From Methanogenium sp. S4BF (GTDB lineage Archaea > Halobacteriota > Methanomicrobia > Methanomicrobiales > Methanomicrobiaceae), in the NCBI RefSeq assembly GCF_029633965.1, contig NZ_CP091277.1:2167940-2231939 (forward strand): 64,000 nt of DNA. The letters are read 5' to 3'. The number at the start of each line of letters is the position of its first letter. Within the stretch, counting starts at the first letter, position 1. Positions 35,747 to 43,958 of the stretch are shown piece after piece. The translations under genes and the position numbers were made by a program. The notes below the pieces were generated by a model, which saw only the letters and a program-made list of their open reading frames with translations, was not told where the DNA came from and did not search any database.

Positions 35747-36550
35747 TTATCGGTTTCCAAATGTCATGATTGGCTGAAGCCGTCTGGCGCACTGCATCCA
35801 AACTGCAGCGACTGCATCCCTGTCAGGGCTCAGTATATCAGATAAGGGAATCAGGTACTCAAACCGGAGTGCCATGAAGGCATCCGGTTCAGGTGATTTT
35901 TTCGCATTTCTGCCCTGATAGAATGACTTGTAATAGGCGGTTGCCTCTTCCCCATACCGCGGGTCGATCTCCATCGTGGTCAGCCCTTTTCGCATCGCCT
36001 TTTCAAACCCGGCCCGCACACCGTCAATGCGTCTCATGATGGAGGCAGCAGATGTCTGGTTCTGGCTGAACTTCACCACAAGCTGAAAGTAGTATTCATC
36101 CCATCCGACCGGTCCGAGGGGTATTTTGGTATACAGGCGGGAGGTAAACCGCTGATCAGGAGGAAGGGCGGCCAGCAGGGCGTCAAATCCTTCGGGATCG
36201 TTCTTCAGGTTCTGATAAAATCTCCCGATGCTGGACGGATACTCGGTATTGGTAATGATCTGGATATTTCGCTTTCCGATAAACAGGTTCAGGAATGTAT
36301 CCTTCTCCTCTGCCGGGGTATCAAAGAATGCGAGATGTACATAGCTGAAGTCCCGGTCATCATATCCTATTCGGGATGTGCGGCATCCCAGACCATCCCG
36401 CAGCATCGTATAGATGGGTTTTATTTTTTCTTTCAGAAAACGCTCGGATTGCTCTGTGAGGAGCGTTTTTTCATGCTCATTCATCTCCGGCAGATGGCAG
36501 AACAGATCAAAATCCTGCAGTGAAAAATATCCGGAACCGTTGCTGTTCAT
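35747..36550 (-). CDS. Protein of unknown function, 267 aa
   Basis: A soluble protein without membrane spans or signal. It starts MNSNGSGYFSLQDFDLFCHL and shows mixed helix and strand with many aromatic residues: ERFLKEKIKPIYTMLRDGL, DDRDFSYVHLAFFDTPAEE, KNIQIITNTE-like strand, then RFTSRLYTKIPLGPVGWDEYYFQLVVKF and a long helical end. Codon use is like its neighbours and the frame is long, so it is a real gene, but I recognise no family or catalytic motif. It stands alone, about 200 bases from each neighbour. Confidence 0.7.
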   Translation of the reverse strand: MNSNGSGYFSLQDFDLFCHLPEMNEHEKTLLTEQSERFLKEKIKPIYTMLRDGLGCRTSRIGYDDRDFSYVHLAFFDTPAEEKDTFLNLFIGKRNIQIITNTEYPSSIGRFYQNLKNDPEGFDALLAALPPDQRFTSRLYTKIPLGPVGWDEYYFQLVVKFSQNQTSAASIMRRIDGVRAGFEKAMRKGLTTMEIDPRYGEEATAYYKSFYQGRNAKKSPEPDAFMALRFEYLIPLSDILSPDRDAVAAVWMQCARRLQPIMTFGNR

Positions 36551-36763
36551 GCCGCATTCGTTATCCTGTGTACATATCTGCCTATCGAAGGATGAAACCG
36601 GAATCCGTCCTGCCGGCAGGGATGCTGATTACATCTGATACCCTGAAAACAAAATCGCTGACACACTATAGCGGACATGAACCGGAAAGCGGCCTCCCGG
36701 AGGAGAAAACCGCTATCTGCCGCAAAAAAAGGGAATAATGATATCCCTCAGGTTCATTTTGGA

Positions 36764-37495
36764 TCAGTTGTGGATGGCGTAGACGATGTTTACCGTTGCT
36801 GTCACATCAAGGGTGCCTGCCTCGATGGGTGTTGGTGCATAGAGCTTTGCCGACTCCCCACCAGCGTATGACATCGTATCTGCATAGGTCATCGGGGTTG
36901 AACTGCCGTATGTCGTGACGTCCTGCACGCCGGTGATGGTCACGCCAAGGGCACCTGCCAGCGTATCAGCATCGCCGCGGGCCTGTGCAACCGCTGCAAT
37001 CAGTGCCTGTGCACGCAGGGACTGCGCCTTCTCATCACTGATGGTAAACCGGATGGAGTTCACGTTGTTTGCGCCGCTCATCACCGCGGTATCGATGATT
37101 TCACCGGCACGGCTGACATCGTTATAGGTGACAGTTACCGTATTTGAGACCACATATACCTCTTTTTTGCCGTAGAACGGGCTGTTGTCATCCGGTGTCT
37201 GGGAGTACATCCGGTATCCGGATGTCTGAATATCCTCTGATGCGATACCAAGTTTTTTCAGGGCACTGATGACAGCAGAGGTCTTCTGTGCATTCTCCTG
37301 CTGGGCGGTTACCGGATCGGTGTGGGTCGTCTGCACACCGACAGAGATAATAACTTCATCCGGAGCGGTGGTCACCGATCCGGTGCCTGAAACCGTAATT
37401 GAGGGGATGTCTCCACTGTCTGCGGCGGCCACCGGGATCACGAGGCAGCATGCCATAATCAGGCAGAGGGTAATCCACTTCATCTTCATTGTCAT
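36764..37495 (-). CDS. Exported SIMPL-domain (DUF541) protein
   Basis: A ~243-residue secreted protein. The signal peptide MTMKMKWITLCLIMACCLVIPVAAA is followed by SITVSGTGSVTTAPDEVIISVGVQ, the hallmark of the SIMPL/DUF541 family, and by the usual repeat and IVSN-like VVSNTVTVTYNDVSRAGEIIDTAVMSGANNVNSIRF. Members occur in the bacterial periplasm or outside archaeal membranes, some with roles in oxidative stress or signalling, mostly unknown. ATG 37495 is chosen because the TATA box is 18-29 bases upstream; ATG 37489 is possible. The frame is open further upstream but encodes no signal peptide. Confidence 0.85.
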   Translation of the reverse strand: MTMKMKWITLCLIMACCLVIPVAAADSGDIPSITVSGTGSVTTAPDEVIISVGVQTTHTDPVTAQQENAQKTSAVISALKKLGIASEDIQTSGYRMYSQTPDDNSPFYGKKEVYVVSNTVTVTYNDVSRAGEIIDTAVMSGANNVNSIRFTISDEKAQSLRAQALIAAVAQARGDADTLAGALGVTITGVQDVTTYGSSTPMTYADTMSYAGGESAKLYAPTPIEAGTLDVTATVNIVYAIHN

Positions 37496-37512
37496 ATGCA
37501 CTAATAGGCATG

Positions 37513-37524
37513 ATTTAAATATAA
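37513..37524 (-). promoter_or_regulatory. TATA box of SIMPL gene
   Basis: TTATATTTAAAT on the minus strand, 18-29 bases before ATG 37495, so the message should be leaderless. The remaining gap to 37826 (about 300 bases) holds no gene I can support. Confidence 0.55.
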
Positions 37525-37826
37525 CTTTGTCTTTGACTTCGAATTTGTTCGCACATACATCTTCCTGAAAGCTTTTCTGAATCCCTGAGAGGGTGATTGT
37601 CTCGTGCGATGCATTGCCTGTCCGTTGTGATAGCGATGAGGGCCGCATTCTTGTCCTGAATCTCCGGAAATGTATATTTCCGGTTCTTAACGGACTTAAA
37701 TGGCTGTATCGGCCATACATCATGTTTTGAACCTGATCCACAGCGCTGGCTATTATCCGCGTGGTTCGGCCGGGCGGTGGAGTATCCGGCGAAACTATAT
37801 TATTGCGAATGGCGAAGAGGGGGGTT

Positions 37827-38807
37827 ATGGCAGATAGTGTCATTCTCGGATTTCTTATCTCAGCTGCTGTCATTGGTGTGATACTCCTTCTGGCTCATGC
37901 CCTGGTGAGAACCGACGGGGGAAATATTCTCAACATCATCCGTGCTGATTACTGGGTGCCGAGTCTGTCACTCTTCCAGTTTCTGCTCTGGACGTTAGTC
38001 ATCTCGTTTTCATATATCTGGATTACCGCCATCAGGATATTCGAGGGGAATTTCTTGTTTTCGACCGCAATTCCGCCGAATCTCTATCTGCTTCTCGGCA
38101 TCAGCGTCGTGGTGCCCCTGATCAGTGTCGGCTACACAAAATCGACCTACAAACCGGATACGCCTGCAAAACCGCCAGAAAATCTTCCTCCCTTCGGCAT
38201 GATGCTGAAAACCAAGGGGAAAATTGCCCTCAACCGGTTTCAGATGTTTCTGTGGACAATTGTTGGTGTTGTTCTCTACCTCTCAGTCGTCGTGGGGACG
38301 GTGACTGATGGTGGTGACGCCGCCCTGCTCTCCCTTCCCGACATCGATCCGACCCTCGTCTACCTGATGGGGCTCTCGCAGACGGGGTACCTCGGCGGCA
38401 GGCTGGTAGGCGAAGAGAAACCGCCTGCGAAAACAAAGACGATGGCCAAAGAGCCATCTGCTGGAAAAGCTGACACCTCTCCTGCCGTGGCGGTGGCATC
38501 CGCCGAATCGGTGGCCATGACAGCAGAGCAGACGAAACAGTCCCGGAAGCGAATGCCGGAAAGTGTCCGGAGGTTTCTCGTGGACGACCTGGGCCACTCA
38601 CGGAGTGTGCAGGACAGGCTGGAGATTGCGATCGACAAGGCAGAGATTAAGGGATTTTCCCGTTATTACCTCATCGGAGATGGATTTTATTATCTGATTG
38701 ACCGTGGGCAGATCCGAGGTGCGGGGAAGGGGTCACAGGTTGATATCATGCGGCATATCAGCGATGTGAAAGATGAGATCGGTGAAGCGGAGGTGCTGCA
38801 GGTATAA
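37827..38807 (+). CDS. Membrane protein of unknown function
   Basis: About 326 residues from ATG 37827, with GAGGGGGGTT upstream. Four hydrophobic spans are visible: LISAAVIGVILLLAHALV, LFQFLLWTLVISFSYIW, LYLLLGISVVVPLISVGYT and MFLWTIVGVVLYLSVVVGTV. The spans 2 and 4 both begin with a F-Q-x-F/M-L-W motif. A Lys/Ala-rich linker (residues ~215-255) follows, then a C-terminal soluble region ending in a small alpha/beta unit (SRYYLIGDGFYYLIDRGQI). I do not recognise it. It is immediately upstream of the methyltransferase gene and probably co-transcribed. Confidence 0.65.
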   Translation: MADSVILGFLISAAVIGVILLLAHALVRTDGGNILNIIRADYWVPSLSLFQFLLWTLVISFSYIWITAIRIFEGNFLFSTAIPPNLYLLLGISVVVPLISVGYTKSTYKPDTPAKPPENLPPFGMMLKTKGKIALNRFQMFLWTIVGVVLYLSVVVGTVTDGGDAALLSLPDIDPTLVYLMGLSQTGYLGGRLVGEEKPPAKTKTMAKEPSAGKADTSPAVAVASAESVAMTAEQTKQSRKRMPESVRRFLVDDLGHSRSVQDRLEIAIDKAEIKGFSRYYLIGDGFYYLIDRGQIRGAGKGSQVDIMRHISDVKDEIGEAEVLQV

Positions 38808-38843
38808 TGGGTGAAGGGGCGGACGCATTCCTCTTTTGAGAGA

Positions 38844-39701
38844 ATGATGGAAGAGGGGTTTTCATTGGGGGATGTGGCTGCGACTGCGCTTGTTACTCTG
38901 TACTGCCATGCCATCGAGACCCGGTCAGAGAGCCCGATCCTGTCTGACCCGAAATCCGTCGAAATCACGACGGTGCTTGATCCTGTTTTGTCACGCTCCG
39001 GTGACCTGTTGGAGCAGACACTGGCAAAAGGCGCCCTGGACCCGATGCTGGTGGTGCATATTGCCATTCGTGCAAAAAAATACGACCATTATGTCTTGGA
39101 TTTTCTGGCACAGTATCCGGACGGGGTGGTTGTGAACATCGGGTGCGGGCTTGACTCCCGTTTTTTGCGGACAGACAACGGTGCTATGCACTTCTATGAT
39201 CTCGATCTTCCCGAAGTCATCGCCCTTAAAAAACTGTTTTTCACCGAAACCGGGCGTTATCATCTGATTGCGTCGTCTGTGCTGGACGATGCCTGGCTCT
39301 CTGTTGTTTCTGCACATTCCGGCCCGTTTCTCTTTCTTGCAGAGGGGGTGTTCATGTACCTCGGGAGTGAGGCGGTGAAATCCCTCGTGCTCAGGCTCCG
39401 GGAACACTTCCCCGGGTCAGAACTGGTATGTGAGGTGGTGAATGCGTTCTGGCTTAAAAAACCTCTCAACAAACTGGTGGAATACAAGATGCGACGCCGC
39501 CTGCACTTCGGAAAGGATGCGGTCTTTCGTTCCGGCATCAGCCGCAGCGACGAGATGGAGGGGTGGCACCCCGGCATTCGGCTGCTGGATGACTGGTCGT
39601 ATTTCGACTCCGGTGAGAAGAAGCTCGGCTGGCTGAAGATTTTTTCCCGGTTCCGGCTGTTTCGTTATGTCCAGTGGACGGTGCACTATCGGCTGGAGTG
39701 A
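38844..39701 (+). CDS. LCM-type class I methyltransferase
   Basis: About 285 residues. It matches the leucine carboxyl methyltransferase / O-methyltransferase (PPM) family: TALVTLYCHAIETRSESPILSDP, YDHYVLDFLAQYPDGVVVNIGCGLDSRFLR with the SAM loop NIGCGLD, WFYDLDLP-like MHFYDLDLPEVI, and FLAEGVFMYL. Family members methylate carboxyl or hydroxyl groups of small molecules or proteins; the substrate is unknown. I start at ATG 38844 (MMEEGFSLGD); a GTG at 38811 is also in frame. Four bases or more downstream of the membrane protein gene and likely co-expressed with it. Confidence 0.8.
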   Translation: MMEEGFSLGDVAATALVTLYCHAIETRSESPILSDPKSVEITTVLDPVLSRSGDLLEQTLAKGALDPMLVVHIAIRAKKYDHYVLDFLAQYPDGVVVNIGCGLDSRFLRTDNGAMHFYDLDLPEVIALKKLFFTETGRYHLIASSVLDDAWLSVVSAHSGPFLFLAEGVFMYLGSEAVKSLVLRLREHFPGSELVCEVVNAFWLKKPLNKLVEYKMRRRLHFGKDAVFRSGISRSDEMEGWHPGIRLLDDWSYFDSGEKKLGWLKIFSRFRLFRYVQWTVHYRLE

Positions 39702-39765
39702 GTGCAGATGAATCCTGTTCCGTCTGGACACTGTGGTACCCGGATGCTGATCCGTTGAATTGCCG

Positions 39766-39798
39766 TTATATTAAAATGGTCAACCTGCATATGTTGAC
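39766..39798 (+). promoter_or_regulatory. TATA box and palindromic operator of HTH gene
   Basis: TTATATTAAAA (39766-39776) is followed by the perfect inverted repeat GTCAAC-N8-GTTGAC (39779-39798), which ends two bases before the ATG at 39801. The expected transcript start is at or very near the ATG, so the message is probably leaderless and the operator covers the start site. Confidence 0.75.
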
Positions 39799-39800
39799 GC

Positions 39801-40247
39801 ATGTCACTCCCCCTGTCTGACCGCCAGTTTGAGTTCTGGAAGCTGCGCCGTGACGGCCTCGCAAATATTCACATTGCACAACAGTTCCGGATCTCCCGGC
39901 AGGCGGTCTCAAAGGCGCTTCTCTCCATGGAAGACAAGGTGGAGACGACGCTTCTGGAGATGGCCCGCGCAAACCGGATTGAGGCGGAGCGGTATAACGC
40001 AGAGAAGGGTGTCCTTTTCGGGCGGTCTGTCCCGTTCAATGCGGGAGCCATTGTATTCATATCGGCAAAACACGGCGTGCAGGTATGGTATGAGCACGAG
40101 GGTGAGTGCGGTTCCTGTCCCCGCTACCGGGAGTGTGTCGAGCTGCTCTGGGATTTTGCGGATGAACTGCATCTCTCTCTTTCAAAGACGGATGACCCGA
40201 CACGGCTTGCGGATGAGTTGTTTACTAAACTCAGGGAGATGGTCTGA
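39801..40247 (+). CDS. HTH DNA-binding regulator with zinc-like C-x2-C-x4-C motif
   Basis: A 148-residue regulator. N-terminal residues read LSDRQFEFWKLRRDGLANIHIAQQFRISRQAVSKALLSME, a sigma-70 region 4/Tfx-like HTH (helix SRQAVSKALLSME). The middle part forms a small domain with GECGSCPRYREC (three or four Cys that could bind zinc), and a helical tail. It is followed by two bases and then the first GWCP gene, so it is the first gene of that operon and probably its regulator through the palindrome at 39779-39798. Target and signal are unknown. Confidence 0.78.
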   Translation: MSLPLSDRQFEFWKLRRDGLANIHIAQQFRISRQAVSKALLSMEDKVETTLLEMARANRIEAERYNAEKGVLFGRSVPFNAGAIVFISAKHGVQVWYEHEGECGSCPRYRECVELLWDFADELHLSLSKTDDPTRLADELFTKLREMV

Positions 40248-40249
40248 CG

Positions 40250-40849
40250 ATGTCCTGTAAAGATACGCAGCAGGAATGCATGGGATGGTGCCCGTGCGAG
40301 CAGCAGATGCCCGGAAAGATGCTGAAGATGCCGGTCACCGGGATCGGTGATGCCGACGGTGGAGGAAACCGGAAGGTTCCCGCTGAATATTGCTGGTGGC
40401 ATCGCTATCACAACCAGCTCCTCGTTGCAGCGCTCCTCGCTTCGGCTGTTGCAATGCTCCTCGTCTCTCTGGTGGGAAGTCCTCCGGGTTCCGTATGGAC
40501 GGCACTTGCCATCGCAGCAGGTGCCACGATTGGCCTCTCGCTGAATCATTCAAAGCGGTATGGAGAGATTGCCGCAGGAAAATGGCGGCGGGGAAAAGTG
40601 CCCGCGAAAAAGCGCCTCTTCTGGAGTATGGTGATGCTCGCTCTCATCGTGATTTCTCTCATCTGTCTGGGATGGTTTATCCACGAGGGGATGTTTGACA
40701 CCCTTGGGATGGTTGCTGTTGGCTCTGCTCTCATCTACTGGTCTTCTCTTGCGATTACGATTCGCTGGGAACGGCGGCACGGGGCAGTCCTGATTAAGGA
40801 GTGGGGATCGTGGGATGCCGTGAATTCGGCGGCAACTGATGATGGATAA
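40250..40849 (+). CDS. GWCP/DUF1673-type membrane protein (copy A)
   Basis: A 199-residue protein. It begins with a cysteine-rich soluble head (MSCKDTQQECMGWCPCEQQ) and holds four membrane spans in two pairs (residues ~55-95 and ~123-165), separated by a basic loop (HSKRYGEIAAGKWRRGKVPAKKR). An R/K-rich end, RWERRHGAVLIKEWGSW, follows. The head motif GWCP plus four-span plan resembles the DUF1673 family of methanogens, function unknown. Starts two bases after the HTH gene. Serves as the reference for the interrupted copy at 41348. Confidence 0.72.
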   Translation: MSCKDTQQECMGWCPCEQQMPGKMLKMPVTGIGDADGGGNRKVPAEYCWWHRYHNQLLVAALLASAVAMLLVSLVGSPPGSVWTALAIAAGATIGLSLNHSKRYGEIAAGKWRRGKVPAKKRLFWSMVMLALIVISLICLGWFIHEGMFDTLGMVAVGSALIYWSSLAITIRWERRHGAVLIKEWGSWDAVNSAATDDG

Positions 40850-40877
40850 CTGATTGAGAGATAATAAAGGGGAAAAT

Positions 40878-41351
40878 ATGACGAAATATACTGATATTGT
40901 GCGGAAACGTCTGGGCTGGTGTCCCAATGCGGATGCCTTCGGCGGGTCCCGATACAGCGGGAAGGAGCAGGATTGTGAGCATGCATGGAAGCGGGGTGGG
41001 CCTGACCCGGGGCCGTCCCCGGAATCGGATACGCCTGCAGCGACCCCTCATGGATACCGGGAAAACATCCTCCTGATTCTCATCGCGGTGGGCTGGCTCT
41101 TTCCTGTCGTCTACCAGCAGGAGTTCCTGTTTCTTTTCATGGTCATCAGTGCTGTTGCCGTGTACTGCGACGCCCAGAACATTCATGCGGGGGAGAAGTT
41201 CGAGAAGGAGACGCTCTTTGGCGATATCGTCGCATGGCGTCCGCTGACGTGGGGGGCGGCCACGTTTGTCGGCGGAATCATCATCATGGCCATCTATCTC
41301 TTCCACCGGAAAGAGATCTACACCGCGAACACGGAAAAGGCGTCTTCATGA
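40878..41351 (+). CDS. GWCP-type membrane protein (copy B)
   Basis: A 157-residue protein from ATG 40878, preceded by a GGGG-rich site. N-terminal TDIVRKRLGWCPNADAFGGS shares the GWCPN motif with the other copies; then a long hydrophilic stretch with many Pro and Asp/Glu, and three spans (ILLILIAVGWLFPVVY, FLFLFMVISAVAVYC, WGAATFVGGIIIMAIYLF). Beyond the head it is not clearly homologous to copy A, and its final spans differ. The stop overlaps the ATG of the next copy (ATGA). Confidence 0.65.
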   Translation: MTKYTDIVRKRLGWCPNADAFGGSRYSGKEQDCEHAWKRGGPDPGPSPESDTPAATPHGYRENILLILIAVGWLFPVVYQQEFLFLFMVISAVAVYCDAQNIHAGEKFEKETLFGDIVAWRPLTWGAATFVGGIIIMAIYLFHRKEIYTANTEKASS

Positions 41352-41944
41352 ATATCAGATCATGGCTTGAGAAACGTGCCGGCTGGTGTCCGAACGAATG
41401 CCAGGGTGTGGCGAGTGCCGGGATAACCCCGGAGAGATACGCAGACACAGTGCCGTCCGCTCGTGGTGGATTGCGGAGCACGGCTCTCAGCTGGTGGAAC
41501 CAATACCGCAACCGGGTGCTGGTGATGGCTGTCAGTCTGACGGCTGCAACCATTGCCCTGTCCCTTCTGTTCGGTGATGCATCGGGTAATACCTGGAAAG
41601 GGATTGTCCTTGGTAGTATCATTGGAATCTCGGCGGGTATTGTGACCTTATGGCATTCCTGGAATCGGTATGACAGAATTGATGCCTGAGAATTCATTGC
41701 CGTTCATGAAACGACACACCAGCGGATGATTCGCTATGGTGGAATACTTATTCTTTCCGTCGCGGTTATTGTCTGGATGGTACTCCAGATGTTCAATGGG
41801 GCCACTCATCTGATTCTTGCGGCAGAGGCAGGTCTCTGTATCGTCATCTGGGTTGTGTACTTCACTGTGTTTGTCTGGGAGAGGCGACGTCACAAGGTGG
41901 TCATCGCAGAGAATCGGTCAATGTACGCCATTGACAGGGATTGA
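41348..41944 (+). pseudogene. GWCP membrane protein (copy C), interrupted by in-frame TGA
   Basis: Read in one frame from ATG 41348 to the stop at 41944 the sequence codes for 199 codons including stop, the same length as copy A, with a single TGA at 41687-41689. Before it: EKRAGWCPNECQG, then two spans ending in TLWHSWNRYDRIDA. After it, in the same frame: EFIAVHETTHQRMIRYGG, then two spans and VWERRRHKVVIAEN, which corresponds to copy A RWERRHGAVLIKEW. So the two pieces together reproduce copy A. Translation would give a 113-residue protein (41348-41689) and possibly a 72-residue one from ATG 41726. Nonsense mutation is the simplest reading; recoding or two-chain function is possible. Confidence 0.75.
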
Positions 41945-42133
41945 GCACGCTGGTTGTGCTTTTTCATCCGTGATTGTAGCGGGGCTGTCTGTTTCTCACT
42001 AATCGGCACAAGAATAATCCCATAATATCCTTAGCCGATGAACGGACAAACCCGTGAATTATGGTACACATATCAAAATGGCGGAATGATCCCGGATACA
42101 TCAGATCAGCAGGATTTGTGAAAAGTTGCAGCT

Positions 42134-42721
42134 CTATCCTGACAATATCTCAATAAGCCAATGCAGGAACGCCACGGTAAGGGGAAAAATGAATATTACC
42201 GCAATAAATGCCGCAAGTACCAGCAGAGATCCAAGTAATATCTTATCCCCATCTGTTTCCTGTTTCTCAATGATGGTGAAAACCGAATGAATTGCCGATT
42301 CAATCATCGTGGGCCGGTCATCACCTTTGTTGTATTTGCCTGCCAGGACATGGAACATCAAAAAAACAAGTGATATGACGAACAACACCAACAGGAATGG
42401 AGAGTAGAGCTTATCCGTTAGGGTCTGGATTGTTACCGCCGAATCAGCAAACGTGTATCCGAAATAGAGAGCGGCGAGAGCGGCAACCGCAAGCGTGTAC
42501 TGACGGTATCTTATCAAAAGAAATGCAAGCAGACCGGCACCGATTGCTTTTAAAAATAAGTAAATCCCTGCTGACGTCCCGGCGAGTCTCACTCCGAAAA
42601 TAAATCCTTCCCAGTTGATCAGAAAGACAACCATATACATCAGAAAAGACAGGAGAAGGATGGCGATGAGGACATATTTCAGGAAAACATCAATATTTTT
42701 TAAAACCCGTTTTATTTCCAT
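42134..42721 (-). CDS. Membrane protein of unknown function
   Basis: A 195-residue protein with about six hydrophobic spans: YVLIAILLLSFLMYMVVFLI near the N terminus, then IYLFLKAIGAGLLAFLLIRY, LAVAALAALYFGYTFADSA, PFLLVLFVISLVFLMFHVLA, and a last one near the C end (ILLGSLLVLAAFIAVIFIFP). A short hydrophilic loop (GKYNKGDDRPTMIES) lies between. I recognise no family. Its upstream DNA carries a 37-bp element also found upstream of the UbiA gene. The 189-base gap downstream to copy C is empty. Confidence 0.65.
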   Translation of the reverse strand: MEIKRVLKNIDVFLKYVLIAILLLSFLMYMVVFLINWEGFIFGVRLAGTSAGIYLFLKAIGAGLLAFLLIRYRQYTLAVAALAALYFGYTFADSAVTIQTLTDKLYSPFLLVLFVISLVFLMFHVLAGKYNKGDDRPTMIESAIHSVFTIIEKQETDGDKILLGSLLVLAAFIAVIFIFPLTVAFLHWLIEILSG

Positions 42722-42781
42722 CCTGGTATCCCCGTCCTGTTTTTTCCGGCAGATACAAAACGTTCGTCTCTTCTGGTATAC

Positions 42782-42818
42782 GTTAGTACGTTCGCCGAAT
42801 ATTCAGTGATCAGATGAA
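42782..42818. repeat. Upstream repeat element, copy 1
   Basis: Shares an identical 18-base core, GTTCGCCGAATATTCAGT (42790-42807), with copy 2 at 43876-43893; identity extends to about 34 of 37 positions. GAATATTC in the core is palindromic. It lies some 70 bases upstream of the membrane protein gene on the minus strand. Confidence 0.8.
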
Positions 42819-42940
42819 CATGGCGTGTGCCGATGAAGGTATACTGACATGAAGGGCCGCGCTCTGTTGTCGCTCACCGTATTATTTTCAGAACAAAAAG
42901 CGTAATCTTGTGAAATAAGAAACGGGTTAAACCCTGTTTC

Positions 42941-43840
42941 TTATGCAATACATACTGTAGAGATGTACATCAGTCCTCCAAGGAGCAGATACTGGCCGTC
43001 TGCAATGAGATCATAGAGTATCCTGCTGAGATCGGCTCCGTTAAAGAAAAGAATGTATCCCTGGATATAAATCGCGATACCGGCGAGGATTGCCGTTTCA
43101 ACTGGTGTTAGCCAGCCGCTGCAAAGGACGAGAATAATCCCGATACCCATGCCGTTCATCACCGACAGGAGGATTCTGGTTCTCTGTATCCCAAGGATAA
43201 CGGGGATGGTCTGAACACCTGTTTCGGCATCCCCCTTTACATCCCGTATGTCAAAAACCGTCGAATCGATAAATGAAAGGAGAAAGAACAAGAACCCAAC
43301 CGCAATTGTCATCTCGCCAGGGGGACATCCGCTGCAGGCAACCGGCAGAAGTGCAATCGGAAGAGCCCATGCAAGTCCCACAATGAAGTTTTTCACAAAA
43401 GGGATGTCCTTCAGGCGACGATACCTGAATCCATGGGGCAGAAACGGAATGCTGTACAGAACTCCGTTTATGAGGGGTATGGCTGTGATCGCCACCGCTG
43501 CAATTCCGTATATTCCCGCAATCAGAAATGCAACAACGTATGTCGCAATGGATAAATCCATGAGAATCTTTGCATATTTTTTCGTGAATGCATAGCGTCT
43601 GGAATGGTTGATTGCATCTTCATCTTCGTCTGTTTTCCGGTTCAGGTTGTACACCGAAAAGGTCACGAGGAATATGATGAGGCATGCCGGCAATGACAGC
43701 GGTATGTCCTGAAATACAGATGACAGATATACCATTGACACGGCGGCAATGCAGAGATACAACGAGCTGTACAAAAAGTTGTCAAACACTACCCGAAGTT
43801 TCAGGTCAATGTTTCCGGGGGTATGCTCATATTTGAACAT
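42941..43840 (-). CDS. UbiA-family prenyltransferase
   Basis: A 299-residue polytopic enzyme that joins a polyprenyl or geranylgeranyl group to an aromatic or lipid acceptor. The two aspartate motifs are visible: NLNRKTDEDED near residue 70 (variant of NDxxDxxxD) and DIRDVKGDAETG near 200. About nine spans surround them. Archaeal members make lipids (digeranylgeranylglyceryl phosphate synthase), quinones or hemes; the acceptor here is unassigned. The regulator FilR1 lies next, and copy 2 of the repeated promoter element sits just upstream, suggesting joint control with the gene at 42134. Confidence 0.85.
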   Translation of the reverse strand: MFKYEHTPGNIDLKLRVVFDNFLYSSLYLCIAAVSMVYLSSVFQDIPLSLPACLIIFLVTFSVYNLNRKTDEDEDAINHSRRYAFTKKYAKILMDLSIATYVVAFLIAGIYGIAAVAITAIPLINGVLYSIPFLPHGFRYRRLKDIPFVKNFIVGLAWALPIALLPVACSGCPPGEMTIAVGFLFFLLSFIDSTVFDIRDVKGDAETGVQTIPVILGIQRTRILLSVMNGMGIGIILVLCSGWLTPVETAILAGIAIYIQGYILFFNGADLSRILYDLIADGQYLLLGGLMYISTVCIA

Positions 43841-43867
43841 ACAATACCGTGGATATTGGTATTTGAC

Positions 43868-43904
43868 ATTAGTTCGTTCGCCGAATATTCAGTTATCTGA
43901 TGAA
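43868..43904. repeat. Upstream repeat element, copy 2
   Basis: Counterpart of the element at 42782-42818, about 30-60 bases before the UbiA ATG. The palindromic GAATATTC core and flanking GTTCGCC and ATC-GATGAA blocks are kept. Confidence 0.8.
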
Positions 43905-43958
43905 TATAAAGCAACTCTCAGAAGGTTCAGGAAATGTCGGTCCAGGCAGGGGACGGGT

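Noticed and set aside
41687-41689. TGA in copy C as selenocysteine codon
   Set aside because: No archaeal SECIS-like hairpin was evident to me and selenoproteins are known mainly from Methanococcales-type lineages and Methanopyrus; nonsense mutation is simpler, though not proven.
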